64,000 nucleotides of DNA from Marispirochaeta sp963667435 (GTDB taxonomy: Bacteria > Spirochaetota > Spirochaetia > JC444 > Marispirochaetaceae). A program made the position numbers and the translations under genes. The stretch covers positions 1,798,001 to 1,862,000 of the forward strand of contig OY763414.1 of assembly GCA_963667435.1 (NCBI GenBank), written 5' to 3'. The notes beneath the pieces were generated by a model. The model ran no database searches, was not told where the DNA came from, and saw nothing but the letters and a program-made list of their open reading frames with translations. Below are positions 38,570 to 48,501 of the stretch, one piece after another (position 1 is the stretch's first letter; every line of letters begins with the position of its first letter).

Positions 38570-40075
38570 TTAAGACTTTTTTATCAAATTTTTAATGTTC
38601 TTTGAAATCATTGAAATTTGCTTACGCCCTAACTTAGTTGCTATAAACAGAAGTATGTAAGAGAATATTGAAACAACCAGTCCAATAACTATTGTAATTA
38701 AAGGAGTTGTTGTAAATTGATTTTGAACAAAATAACCAGGAATGTAGATTGAGATAATAGCACCAAAGACTGGATAACTTATTTCCTTAAAAAAGTCTCT
38801 TTTTATGACAGGGGTATTTTTAAAAGTATATAAGAGTTGCGGGACGATGGTTATGATATTAAATATTACATAACTGGCTGCAACTCCTTTTATTCCCCAT
38901 GGTAAACCTAAAATAAAAGATAAGACTGTAAAAATGCCAGTGACTATTCCAAATTTCATAAATCTCTCAGAGTTTCCACTAGAGAGCATCACCATACCAT
39001 TGGTACCTACTATTGTTTGAATAGCTCCTGCTACTGATAAAATCTTAAATATTTGAGCTGCCTTTTCCCACCCTGGACCTAATAAAACGAAAATCACTTC
39101 ATCTGCATATATTCCAATAAAAAGAATTAGAGGAATCGCAAAAAAAGCAATTACAGTTGTTAACCGTATATAATATTCGGAGTAAGATGTATGGTCTCTC
39201 TGAAGCCTACTCAATGCAGGTAATCCTACGCTAATTAAAGGTGTTCTAATTTGACGGATTGGAAGCATCATCAAACTATATGCCCTGCTATAATAACCCA
39301 GCATTTCTGATCCTAAAATGCGTCCGATAAGAACATTATCTGCATTCCTTGAAAAGTAGTTAATTATACTATGTATAGTTACATGTCCTCCGAAGCCTAA
39401 TGATTGTTTTAAATCTTTTTCTTTTTTAGGAAGCGAGGGCTTCCATGGGGTAAAAATTAAGAAAGTAAAAGCTTGTAATATAGGATAACTTAAATACATA
39501 ATTACTAATGCCCAATACCCCAACCCTTTATAGGCTGCTAAAATTGCAAATAAAATACTAGTAAAATAGGATCCTACCTCAACAATGCCAATAGTACCAA
39601 ACATTAAATTTCGAGATAAAATGGCTCTATGCTGGACGCTTAAACCACTAAAGAAGAACATACACGACAATACAACAGATACCTTCAACAAACGAGGATC
39701 TTGGTAGAAAAAAGAAATTAATGGAGATATAACAATCAAAATGACGGTGGTAATAAAGCCGAAACTTGTGTTAATCCAAAAAAATATACTTACTTGATTT
39801 TGCGAAAGTTTTTCTTTTTGTATTGTTACGGCCGAAAGCCCTAGTTCCCCTATCATTGCTGCTAAATTTGAAATGGCCATAACCATAGCGATCATTCCAA
39901 AATCTTCGGGTAGCAACATTCTACCAAGTATAGCGGCAGATATAAACTGTAACAAAGTCCGCGCAATTTGAGAAATAATTGTAACAAAACCGCCTCTAAC
40001 GGTTTTCCGTTTTATCTCATGTATAGAATCACTATTTCCAAGAGAAATCTTATTCTTGCTGCTTCTGTCTCTCAT
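38570..40075 (-). CDS. Wzx/WzxC-type oligosaccharide flippase
   Basis: A 501-aa protein with 12-14 hydrophobic helices and the start KRKTVRGGFVTIISQIARTL, typical of the MOP-family polysaccharide exporters of the WzxC/TuaB branch. LGRMLLPEDFGMIAMVMAIS near residue 50 is a strong family feature (GR.L.P.DFG). It would turn polyprenyl-linked repeat units to the outer face of the inner membrane for polymerisation. About 300 bases of very AT-rich sequence without any gene I can support lie ahead of it (40076-40372). Confidence 0.88.
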   Translation of the reverse strand: MRDRSSKNKISLGNSDSIHEIKRKTVRGGFVTIISQIARTLLQFISAAILGRMLLPEDFGMIAMVMAISNLAAMIGELGLSAVTIQKEKLSQNQVSIFFWINTSFGFITTVILIVISPLISFFYQDPRLLKVSVVLSCMFFFSGLSVQHRAILSRNLMFGTIGIVEVGSYFTSILFAILAAYKGLGYWALVIMYLSYPILQAFTFLIFTPWKPSLPKKEKDLKQSLGFGGHVTIHSIINYFSRNADNVLIGRILGSEMLGYYSRAYSLMMLPIRQIRTPLISVGLPALSRLQRDHTSYSEYYIRLTTVIAFFAIPLILFIGIYADEVIFVLLGPGWEKAAQIFKILSVAGAIQTIVGTNGMVMLSSGNSERFMKFGIVTGIFTVLSFILGLPWGIKGVAASYVIFNIITIVPQLLYTFKNTPVIKRDFFKEISYPVFGAIISIYIPGYFVQNQFTTTPLITIVIGLVVSIFSYILLFIATKLGRKQISMISKNIKNLIKKS

Positions 40076-40372
40076 TTCAATCCTTGCTTACTATTTCAAC
40101 CAATATCAATAATTTTCTGCACCTATAAATGATGCTAATATATTAGTTATTATTAATTGACTAATTCTCTATTTACTTTAAACAAGAGGTCAAGTATCGA
40201 TTATGTCACTACTGAATCTTTTTAGTAATTCATCAAGCAACATACATCAAAAATATCACATAATATTCACTTAAAAAATTTTCAAGATAACGATTCAACA
40301 CAGATTTTTCTATCAGAAAAATAATTTCTAATCAAAATATTAAAAATACAAATCTTAATTTCATATAAATTC

Positions 40373-41776
40373 TTAAAACTGAAAATATATAAAAGGATTA
40401 AAATTACTAGCCTGCATCTGTAAAATAGTAATAATGAATAATGATAAAACACTGATATCATTTACAGATTTACCAATCGCACTCATATTAAGTTTATCTT
40501 GTATTTTTCGAACGATAGGCGTTGAGCATAATATCCCCAGAGTTACTAAAAAGATATACTTTACTTGCAGTACCTCAGTATATACAAAAAAATCAATTCT
40601 TCCTGGACCATAAGCTCCAAACATCGCACTTATTATTTCCACAATGCCCTCTGCAGATTCTATCCTAAACATAACCCATCCAAAAATAACTATAACCATT
40701 AAATAGATATGTTGCACTACCAAAGGAGCCTTTGATAGAATTTTAGAAAATCCAAATTTTTCTATTAACAAAAAAACACAAAAATAGGCACCCCAAAATA
40801 TAAAATTCCAAGAAGCTCCATGCCATAGCCCAGTCAAGAGCCATACCACCACAACATTTCTAATCCATCTCAATTTTGAAACACGATTGCCACCAAGAGG
40901 GAAATAGATATATTCCCTGAAAAAAGTAGTAAGAGAAATATGCCATCGACGCCAGAATTCAGTAACAGATTTTGCGATATAAGGATGATTAAAATTTTCA
41001 TGAAAATGAAAGCCGAGCATTCGCCCCAAACCAATTGCCATATCTGAATATCCTGAAAAATCAAAATATATCTGTAAGGTATATGCAACTAATGCAGCCC
41101 AACTACCGGCGAGTCCAAAATCTTCAGGCCCAAAGCTCAAAATAGTATCAGTAACAAAGGCAACATTATTTGCAATAACTACCTTTTTAAAAAGCCCTTG
41201 TATAAACCTTCGAACGCCAGAAGCAAAATCAACAACATTTTCTTGTCTATTTTCTAACTCTAATTCTATTGTGTGATAAGTAACAATTGGTCCAGCTATA
41301 AGCTGTGAAAAAGATGATATATATGTTCCAAGGTATATAAGATTCCTCTGAACTTTTATCTTTTCCCAATAGACGTCAATGACATAAGATAATATCTGAA
41401 ATGTGTAAAACGATATTCCAATTGGCAATGGAATGTTTGCCTTAGGAATAGTAAGACTAAAAATAATGTTTAAGTTATGTATCACAAAATCAGAATATTT
41501 AAATACTCCAATTATTAAAACATCAATTAACACTATTAAAATAAAATATACTTTTTTCTTTTTACCTGTGTTTTTTTCTATATTTAAAGCGAAAACATAA
41601 TTAATAAAGATTGAAAATATCATTAAGAATATATATATCGGTTCACCCCAAGCATAGAAAAAGAGAGAAGCCAATAATAATATCGTATTTCTCCAAGTTC
41701 TGTTCCTGGAAATAAAATAGACTACAAAAAATAGTGGTAAGAATATAAATAGAAATATATTACTTGAAAATACCAT
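40373..41776 (-). CDS. MBOAT-family O-acyltransferase, AlgI-like
   Basis: A 467-aa multi-helix membrane protein. It begins MVFSSNIFLFIFLPLFFVVY and has LLLASLFFYAWGEP near residue 35, the usual AlgI/PatA start. The active-site region FWRRWHISLTTFFREYIYFP (about 267-286) and GLWHGASWNFIFWG (about 317-330, with the MBOAT histidine) are clear. AlgI-like proteins pass acetyl groups across the membrane to a periplasmic partner that acetylates exopolysaccharide. The next gene upstream encodes such a partner, two bases away. Confidence 0.92.
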   Translation of the reverse strand: MVFSSNIFLFIFLPLFFVVYFISRNRTWRNTILLLASLFFYAWGEPIYIFLMIFSIFINYVFALNIEKNTGKKKKVYFILIVLIDVLIIGVFKYSDFVIHNLNIIFSLTIPKANIPLPIGISFYTFQILSYVIDVYWEKIKVQRNLIYLGTYISSFSQLIAGPIVTYHTIELELENRQENVVDFASGVRRFIQGLFKKVVIANNVAFVTDTILSFGPEDFGLAGSWAALVAYTLQIYFDFSGYSDMAIGLGRMLGFHFHENFNHPYIAKSVTEFWRRWHISLTTFFREYIYFPLGGNRVSKLRWIRNVVVVWLLTGLWHGASWNFIFWGAYFCVFLLIEKFGFSKILSKAPLVVQHIYLMVIVIFGWVMFRIESAEGIVEIISAMFGAYGPGRIDFFVYTEVLQVKYIFLVTLGILCSTPIVRKIQDKLNMSAIGKSVNDISVLSLFIITILQMQASNFNPFIYFQF

Positions 41777-41778
41777 GT

Positions 41779-43044
41779 TTACCTCAGGTTAAATGCAGTT
41801 GTTTCATCTTCTTTTGCGTACAATAACAATAAGTCATCCGCAACACCCATAAATAAAACTTGTGAGATATCGTTTTCCTCAAGAAAACTATTAACAGGAA
41901 ATGCTCCTTTATACTCTCTTAAATCTATAAAAAATGTGTTATAATAATGTGAAGCAATGAGGGGTTCAATACAGTTACTAAGTGAATCAGAAAAAATCAA
42001 AATGTTTCTTTTTTCAGTGTTTGTAGCACATCGATATTGTATCACAGCAAGATTCTTATGATAGAACTTACCATAATGCCCAACATAGGGTAAATTCTCA
42101 ACTTCATTATTTAAATATGCTTCTCGGTCACTGCTTTCAAACTTATATGAAAGGACATTATTGATGTATAATCGGTATTCAGGCAAATCAACATCCAGTA
42201 TATAGAAATCATCTTTTATGAACGAAACTGCAGCAGCCCTAGCATTAGATCCCTGAAATTTTATTTTATCTAATTCAATAAAACTATTCGGCATTAGTAT
42301 CTTGCCAATATCTTGATAGTTTATTTTCAACATTTTATAAATATTTTCATACCCCTGATACGCCCCATAAATGTTCCAGTGGTGATCAGATTTAAAATAC
42401 ATATTGCTAGTTGATTGATTATTTTCCAAGACATAAATTTCAATATCACTGTCCAGTTGTTTTACAAAATATTGCGTATAATCAATTTTATTCTTACTAA
42501 CGAGGTCTTTTGTCCATGGCTCATCCATTACAAAGACTGAAACACCATATTTATTTAATTTTCTATTAACATAATTAATTGCATGTGCTGACCTATGTAT
42601 TTGGTTGATAACATCATTTTTCAATAAGGTTGGCCTGTAGTTTCGAATATATTCATCATTGATTAAAAATCTTCCATTTTTTAACGGTATTGGTTTATAT
42701 CGTAGGTAATCATTATAAGAATAAAGTATTTTATTGGCCAAATAATCAATATCGGATGATGCTTGGATAATCGTCCCAAACAATGGAAAATGTTTTTGCA
42801 ATGAATTATCTATTTTCGTTCTTGCCTTCTCTATGAAAACTAACTCTTTATGTAAAATCTTACTATTAATCGCCTTAGGTCTTGCGTCCTGTCCAAAATT
42901 AACTTTAATCATATTTTTTTCTACTGCTGGAATATAAGATATCAACATAAATATAAAAACAAAAAAAATAATAATAATAAAAGAGATTGATACTATCTTA
43001 TCCATACTAACATACCTCTTTCTTAACTCAGCTTCTCTCATCAT
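41779..43044 (-). CDS. AlgJ/AlgX-like SGNH (DHHW) acetyltransferase partner
   Basis: A 421-aa protein with one N-terminal hydrophobic segment (about residues 15-35, rich in Ile and Phe), placing the rest in the periplasm. FKSDHHWNIYGAYQGYENI near residue 220 is the DHHW-type motif that holds the catalytic His and Asp of AlgJ/AlgX-like domains, and ILIFSDSLSNCIEPLI near residue 350 is a likely nucleophile serine block. It is coupled to the preceding glycosyltransferase by an ATGA overlap and is followed two bases later by the MBOAT gene. The pair probably O-acetylates the EPS. Confidence 0.82.
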   Translation of the reverse strand: MMREAELRKRYVSMDKIVSISFIIIIFFVFIFMLISYIPAVEKNMIKVNFGQDARPKAINSKILHKELVFIEKARTKIDNSLQKHFPLFGTIIQASSDIDYLANKILYSYNDYLRYKPIPLKNGRFLINDEYIRNYRPTLLKNDVINQIHRSAHAINYVNRKLNKYGVSVFVMDEPWTKDLVSKNKIDYTQYFVKQLDSDIEIYVLENNQSTSNMYFKSDHHWNIYGAYQGYENIYKMLKINYQDIGKILMPNSFIELDKIKFQGSNARAAAVSFIKDDFYILDVDLPEYRLYINNVLSYKFESSDREAYLNNEVENLPYVGHYGKFYHKNLAVIQYRCATNTEKRNILIFSDSLSNCIEPLIASHYYNTFFIDLREYKGAFPVNSFLEENDISQVLFMGVADDLLLLYAKEDETTAFNLR

Positions 43045-44132
43045 ACATTCTCTTTTAAATATTCATAGTTATCTGATATACAGCCCAATAGAAATATAGT
43101 GTCGTCATTATTTAACAAATTTATTTGTTTCACAATAGAAAAAGGAGTACAATAGTTTTCATAATATTCGAGACAATGATCACTCATGTTCTTCCATTCA
43201 TTCTCAGCAATTGAAAAAGCTGTTCTTAACGTATCATCCAGACTACTAATATCATCAAAAATGAAAGCATCTCTTCTATCAACAAGTGGGGGGCTTAGTA
43301 ATGCAGCATACTCCCGCTCTATTATTGGGACACAACCAACGGATAATGCTTCAATTAAATTATGACTTATTGGGTACTCTGCTCCAGGAAAACAAAATGT
43401 ATACCTGAACTTATTTAATTCAACTCTAATCTTAGTGATTGGTATAGGATTCTTATCAACTTTTGCAATTACAACTTTATTTTCATATCTATCTTGTATT
43501 TCATAGCCGGTATCTTGTATTAGTTCAGAATCTATAAATCTATTTAACTCAATAATCTTATTTAAAAGCTCTATACGATTACTAACATTAAAAAGATTAA
43601 AACGAGATATTCTTAAATAAATATCACTATTAAAATTTCCATAAGCAAGACAGGCATTAATTCTTTCAGCAAAATCAACATGTGGCGTGTCCCAGATCCT
43701 TTGTATATATAGGTCTGGATGCTGCAAGATCTGCACTTTAAAGCCGTTATTAGTTTTCTCATCTACAAAGTATAAAGAGCTTATATAGCAACGCTTTTTA
43801 TATTTTATCAACTTTGGAGCAGATAATATATCTGTAAACAAAACATTACAGTTAGCAATAAATCCAAAGGTCAATCGTTTATTTCTAAATTCATTTCTAA
43901 GATATCGACAATGTCTAAATTGCTTAATTGAACTTATATTTGGCACAATTACAACATTATATCCATTAATTAAATAACTTTTCACCAATAAATAAATGTG
44001 CCGGTGATAAACATGACGCTGAATATTTATAACAATTTTTTGATGCCTCTCATTTCTAACAAAAATATATTTTACAATATTCAAAATACAATCTACAAAA
44101 ACTTTATTGTAAAAACGTAGAAATCTTACCAT
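43041..44132 (-). CDS. Glycosyltransferase-like protein, exostosin-type C-terminal region
   Basis: I place the start at the ATG at 44132, which has AAGAAGG a few bases upstream; the longer frame to the TTG at 44189 lacks a ribosome site. The product is 363 aa. Near the C-terminus FCFPGAEYPISHNLIEALSV followed by GCVPII resembles the donor-binding loop of exostosin/GT47-like and GT-B enzymes. The N-terminal half is not recognisable beyond being rich in basic and aromatic residues. Gene order (between a GT4 and the acetylation genes) supports an EPS role. A strongly AT-rich gap of about 280 bases lies upstream with nothing I can identify. Confidence 0.6.
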   Translation of the reverse strand: MVRFLRFYNKVFVDCILNIVKYIFVRNERHQKIVINIQRHVYHRHIYLLVKSYLINGYNVVIVPNISSIKQFRHCRYLRNEFRNKRLTFGFIANCNVLFTDILSAPKLIKYKKRCYISSLYFVDEKTNNGFKVQILQHPDLYIQRIWDTPHVDFAERINACLAYGNFNSDIYLRISRFNLFNVSNRIELLNKIIELNRFIDSELIQDTGYEIQDRYENKVVIAKVDKNPIPITKIRVELNKFRYTFCFPGAEYPISHNLIEALSVGCVPIIEREYAALLSPPLVDRRDAFIFDDISSLDDTLRTAFSIAENEWKNMSDHCLEYYENYCTPFSIVKQINLLNNDDTIFLLGCISDNYEYLKENV

Positions 44133-44410
44133 TCTGTCCTTCTTAATATATTCCAGCAAAAAAAAATAAATCACCATTAAAAATATCAACAGTTTAAACT
44201 ATTTTTTATAAATAATTATTCTCAAATTAGCTATACTGATAAATTCGCATATCACCTGGATAGCAATATTGTATATACTAATATTTTCCTGTTCATTTGC
44301 AGCAGATCAAGATGATAAATTAACAGTAGCAATAGCGCCCGACAAGTAGAAGATCTATAATTCTTAATATAATTTATCTATCAAACGGAATCTTAACTAA
44401 CTGCATAAAT

Positions 44411-45562
44411 TTATACGCTTCTCCACAGCTTAATCAACTTATTCACTTCTTTTTTTAAATTATACCTTTCGTACACTTTATCGTATCCGACATTTAACCC
44501 GGCTTCTAATGCTTTGATTATTTTTTGAACGAAACAATCTAAATTATCTACATCACACAGAAAACCATCTTTTTCATCATCAATCAATTCTGGTATACCA
44601 TTAACATTAGACGATACAACCGGTACTTTCATTGCCATAGCTTCCATAAGGCAAACAGGAATACCTTCTGATATGCTTGTTAGTACAAAAACATCAGTTT
44701 TACTTAGTTCATCGAATACCGTATTCTGTGTTTGAGGTCCTAACAGAATAACGTCATCTGTTAAATCATATAAGCTAATCATATCTTCCAATAATTTCCG
44801 ATTTTCACCCTCTCCAATTATCTTACACAAAAACTTGACTCGGGCTTCTTTTAACTTTTTACATATTTCTACAAGAGCTTTCTGATTTTTTTGATCTGAA
44901 AGCCTACCTACATTCAATATCTGCGGAATTGGACCTGCTTGTTTAGTTAAAGAAAACTCTTTTCTAGTAAAATCAATCCCACAATGTATGATCTCGATTT
45001 TTTCTTTTGGTAGTTGGAAATGTTCTATCAGATAGTTACGGTTATAGTTTGAGATAGTTATATGTTTTTTTGATAATTTTGTTTTTATTAAATAATTACC
45101 CGGTGGATGATCAAAAATATCCCACCTATGAGTAGTAAAGGTATAATTAGTGTTAAAAAGAAGTTTACATAACATAGCAAAATTTGATGCAATTCCACCA
45201 AAATGTGCATGTATTATATCAGGTTGTATTTTCTTTACCCTAATAACATCGGAGATGTTATATAAAAAAAGCTTCTTAATTCCGCTTTTTGAATGCATTG
45301 TTATTTTACAAGTATTTAAATATCTAACAGGGTTTCGTATTAATAATTGTAAATGATATTTCAAAAGTTTTAACACACTTTCTTTTTTTGAATAATAAAT
45401 TTCTTTAACATCCTTTATTTGTTCATTAAAAATCTTATCCACCCCTTTGCTTCTTGCAAACACAACAACTTCGACACCTTGGTTCTGTACTTCCAGAATT
45501 TCATTAAGAATAAAAGTCTCCGATATCCCTGGAAAAACTGTTACACTATATAATACTTTCAT
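44411..45562 (-). CDS. Family 4 glycosyltransferase
   Basis: A 383-aa GT-B enzyme. The N-terminal half has FPGISETFILNEILEV near residue 11, common in EPS glycosyltransferases of the WcaL/EpsE-like type, and IIHAHFGGIASNFAML near residue 115. The C-terminal half has ILNVGRLSDQKN (about 211-222) and the donor-binding ISEGIPVCLMEAMAMKVPVV (about 307-326), including the retaining-GT E-x7-E pattern. It should add one sugar to the growing repeat unit from a nucleotide donor on the cytoplasmic side. Donor and linkage unknown. Confidence 0.88.
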   Translation of the reverse strand: MKVLYSVTVFPGISETFILNEILEVQNQGVEVVVFARSKGVDKIFNEQIKDVKEIYYSKKESVLKLLKYHLQLLIRNPVRYLNTCKITMHSKSGIKKLFLYNISDVIRVKKIQPDIIHAHFGGIASNFAMLCKLLFNTNYTFTTHRWDIFDHPPGNYLIKTKLSKKHITISNYNRNYLIEHFQLPKEKIEIIHCGIDFTRKEFSLTKQAGPIPQILNVGRLSDQKNQKALVEICKKLKEARVKFLCKIIGEGENRKLLEDMISLYDLTDDVILLGPQTQNTVFDELSKTDVFVLTSISEGIPVCLMEAMAMKVPVVSSNVNGIPELIDDEKDGFLCDVDNLDCFVQKIIKALEAGLNVGYDKVYERYNLKKEVNKLIKLWRSV

Positions 45563-45652
45563 GAATCGACCCCATATAAGAATAATTGATACTTAAGCAA
45601 AACACACTTAGACTCCAATGTTATGAATATTCGTTTTTTTAAAACACTTAAT

Positions 45653-46900
45653 TTACATTTCTTCATAATTCCAAAGTGAACTTATCATCGCCAAGATTAA
45701 ATATTGCAGCATAATGATTTGTCCAAAATAAGATACCCCAATAAAATTTACTGCATGTACCAATAACATTCCACATAACGCCCATAAAACATATGCTCTA
45801 TTTACTAAATCCTTATCTACAACTTTTATTGTTAGAGAAACACCATATTTTAATCCAATCCAAATAATGGCAAAATAAAGAAACAATGTAAAAATACCAC
45901 CTCGCACAGCTTCAAGAATATACTGATTAGTAATATCATTTCCCCAAACATTCCAGCTACCAATACTTCTAACTCCAACCAATGCCCACTGCGTAAAATT
46001 TCGAATTGCCTGATCTATCAAATGGAACCTATGCCAGCCAGTAGAACCCCCAGCTATATCTATCCTCGCAAGCAAATGCCAAACAGGCCGATCCATTACA
46101 CTATCTAATAAGAAATATACTAAAATCATTAATGCTGGAATATATTTATACTTACTTCGATACCTGAACAATAAAATATGAGAAACACCAACAGCCGCAC
46201 CTAATACAGGAGTACTGGATGATGTAAGAAGAATCAATATTACAAACACAATACTTATCATGCCGTTAACAAATATTTTTCTTCTGTTAATGTATAAGTC
46301 ACTAAAATAGTAAGGTAGTAATGCCCCCCAATAGCAACCAGCCAAAATAGGATGAGCAAATGCTCCCTGGACTCTTAACTTTCCTTCTCGTATAGCAGTA
46401 ACTGATGGAACTCCACCCAAAACACTAAAAACATTAAACCTTGTAAATTTTTCTAATAAAAAGAAAAATAATACTGGAAAACCGGCTATCGCAAACGCTT
46501 TAAAAAACACTTCAACATCATCATAATCACGAATTAAAAATCTAAAAGAAAAATACATTCCAGTTGTATCTACCATATACCCTAAGCGATTAATTAGAGC
46601 TGATGTTGATTGTTGTTGGACGGTATATGCCACGACAGAACTGATTGACCACAAAATAACTAAAATATCTAATTTATTTATTTTCAAAGATCTATGTTCA
46701 TTACGCAAAAAAACCCGTAACCAAGCAAAAATAACAATAATTCTAAGGAAATATAAATCAAACCCTGCAACAACAATACTTTGAGATGATGGTATAAAAA
46801 CCGACATGAACACAAAAGGAAAAGCAATCTTATCTCTTTTAACGGTAATTAAAAAAATACCAAATAAAACTAATACTGCTAATCCTACAGGATGCACCAT
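45653..46900 (-). CDS. O-antigen ligase / Wzy-like polymerase
   Basis: A 415-aa membrane protein with about ten hydrophobic helices and one long external loop in the C-terminal half (about residues 270-330, with GGSTGWHRFHLIDQAIRNF), the usual layout of O-antigen ligase/polymerase proteins. In an island with a Wzx flippase, an initiating transferase and a Wzz-like gene nearby, it is most likely the Wzy polymerase that joins repeat units in the periplasm. Motif conservation in this family is low, so polymerase against ligase cannot be separated. Confidence 0.78.
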   Translation of the reverse strand: MVHPVGLAVLVLFGIFLITVKRDKIAFPFVFMSVFIPSSQSIVVAGFDLYFLRIIVIFAWLRVFLRNEHRSLKINKLDILVILWSISSVVAYTVQQQSTSALINRLGYMVDTTGMYFSFRFLIRDYDDVEVFFKAFAIAGFPVLFFFLLEKFTRFNVFSVLGGVPSVTAIREGKLRVQGAFAHPILAGCYWGALLPYYFSDLYINRRKIFVNGMISIVFVILILLTSSSTPVLGAAVGVSHILLFRYRSKYKYIPALMILVYFLLDSVMDRPVWHLLARIDIAGGSTGWHRFHLIDQAIRNFTQWALVGVRSIGSWNVWGNDITNQYILEAVRGGIFTLFLYFAIIWIGLKYGVSLTIKVVDKDLVNRAYVLWALCGMLLVHAVNFIGVSYFGQIIMLQYLILAMISSLWNYEEM

Positions 46901-47239
46901 ATTTCAACTATTCTCCAAAACCGCTTTATTCATAACAGCACTGACTAGATCACAAACGTTTATATTTGCATAAGCAAACAATCTGGACTGTTGTCAACGA
47001 CATAAAAAACACGAGTGGATTGATACACTATTCAATACACATCCAGGAAATCGACTATCGTATAATTGTATCAAAAGTGTTTTAAATTACAAGCCGAACA
47101 AGTAATATACCACAGCTTTGAGAAGAAAACGTTTTGAGCTCAAAAATTGTATTTTCACACAAATAAACAACTTTGTGAAAGATATTACATGTAAAGAACT
47201 TATGATATCACTTAATAGAAATTACAATTAATGGAAATA
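46901..47239. other. AT-rich 339-bp intergenic region with two palindromic elements
   Basis: No gene could be supported on either strand. It holds a perfect 14-bp palindrome, TTTTGAGCTCAAAA at 47132-47145, and a 7-bp stem TTTCACA (47153-47159) / TGTGAAA (47174-47180) with a 14-base loop. Neither has the T-run of an ordinary terminator on the minus strand, the direction of both flanking genes. They may be protein-binding sites or the promoter region of the polymerase and downstream EPS genes. Confidence 0.35.
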
Positions 47240-47971
47240 TTAGTTTTTCTTATTGTATCCTTCCGGTATTCTTCCAATCGCAGTAATAATGGTTTCAACT
47301 AATGGTGGAACTATAATACTTCGCATCTGTGACGCTGAAGGATGTAACCCATCGGGAATTCGACCTATCTCTGCAGAAAGAGAAAGCCATCTCGCATAGC
47401 CATCAACAAATCCTGTGCCTGTTTCGTTTGCCAAATTACCCAGAGCGTTATAATAGGCACCTAATTTAGGACGTATCCAACTACGAAAACCTGAAGCAGG
47501 ATTTGTTGATAAGAATAAAACACGGATTTTTGCTGCATGCAGATATGATAAAATTTTACGTTGTTGAGATATACTTACTTTCAAAGATACACCATCAAAT
47601 AAATCTGCATCATTAACAGCAAATTCTACAATAGCTAAATCCGGATTCTCCTGAATAAGTTCAGATATCTGGGTGAGACCCCACGCTGATCCAGCACCAG
47701 GTTTAGCTATGCGTACAGTTTCTATAGGGATATTAGATAAATACTGTAGTTGTTCTACCAAATAATCAGGCCAATCTGAATTAGCTGTAATGGAAGTTCC
47801 TAAAAATGCAATTTTAAGAGAGTCGGGAGCTTCTGCCCAACGAGGCAGTGGAACATCCTGTGGCAATTCTGTTTTCATCTTGCCCAGATTGTTCAGGCTA
47901 CAGCCAAGGAAACAAAGAATTAAAATTGTTGTAATATTTCTTAGTAGATCTAATCTACGTACGCCCTTCAT
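47240..47971 (-). CDS. SGNH/GDSL hydrolase lipoprotein
   Basis: A 243-aa protein with an N-terminal signal ending in LCFLGCS, a lipobox with Cys at about 24, so probably lipid-anchored. The hydrolase blocks are present: IAFLGTSIT near residue 54 (Ser nucleophile in the GDS position), EFAVNDADLFD near residue 116 (Asn of block III) and DGLHPSASQM near residue 210 (Asp and His of block V). It may trim acetyl groups from the EPS or act as an acyl-sugar esterase. It overlaps the hexapeptide acyltransferase gene by 17 bases, so acyl addition and removal enzymes are made together. Confidence 0.82.
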   Translation of the reverse strand: MKGVRRLDLLRNITTILILCFLGCSLNNLGKMKTELPQDVPLPRWAEAPDSLKIAFLGTSITANSDWPDYLVEQLQYLSNIPIETVRIAKPGAGSAWGLTQISELIQENPDLAIVEFAVNDADLFDGVSLKVSISQQRKILSYLHAAKIRVLFLSTNPASGFRSWIRPKLGAYYNALGNLANETGTGFVDGYARWLSLSAEIGRIPDGLHPSASQMRSIIVPPLVETIITAIGRIPEGYNKKN

Positions 47972-48470
47972 CTACTAACTTACTTTCAGTAGCATCCGCA
48001 TCGGAGAATCGGCCATATTCTCCAACATTTATATTACTACGCAGAATCTTTGCAGGATTACCTGCCACAACAGATTTGGGCGGAACTGATTTTGTTACAA
48101 CAGAACCTGCCCCAACTACACAGTTGTCTCCAATTTCCACTCCCGGAAGAATCAGGCTGTTACCACCTATAAAACAATTCTGACCGATTTTTGTATGCAG
48201 ATAGAGACCACGTGTACGATCATGACACAAAATACGGGAGTTAAAAGCTAAATAAGAATGAGCACCAATATGTACACCTTTAGGAAATGTCTGATCAAGC
48301 TTTGCCGACAAACTTAGTTGTGCTGTGGGATGAATATCCATTTTCCATATTTTTCGGTAATAAAACCGCCGACTTCCTACGAGGAAATTACGCAATATTG
48401 AAAGCTTGTTTAAACCTTGTCGCTTCACCTTTTTATATGAGGTTTTGCCATTATCATTATTTCCATTCAT
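47955..48470 (-). CDS. Left-handed beta-helix (hexapeptide) O-acyltransferase
   Basis: A 171-aa protein with the hexapeptide-repeat pattern of LbH acyltransferases: VHIGAHSYLAFNSRIL, TKIGQNCFIGGNSLIL and PGVEIGDNCVVGAGSVVTKS, then VPPKSVVAGNPAKIL, a strongly conserved C-terminal signature. A catalytic-type His lies in the ILCHDRTRG segment. Such enzymes transfer acetyl from acetyl-CoA to sugars in the cytoplasm. The downstream SGNH hydrolase gene overlaps it. Confidence 0.88.
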   Translation of the reverse strand: MNGNNDNGKTSYKKVKRQGLNKLSILRNFLVGSRRFYYRKIWKMDIHPTAQLSLSAKLDQTFPKGVHIGAHSYLAFNSRILCHDRTRGLYLHTKIGQNCFIGGNSLILPGVEIGDNCVVGAGSVVTKSVPPKSVVAGNPAKILRSNINVGEYGRFSDADATESKLVDEGRT

Positions 48471-48501
48471 AACCTGCCCCTAAATACACACTATAATTAT
48501 A

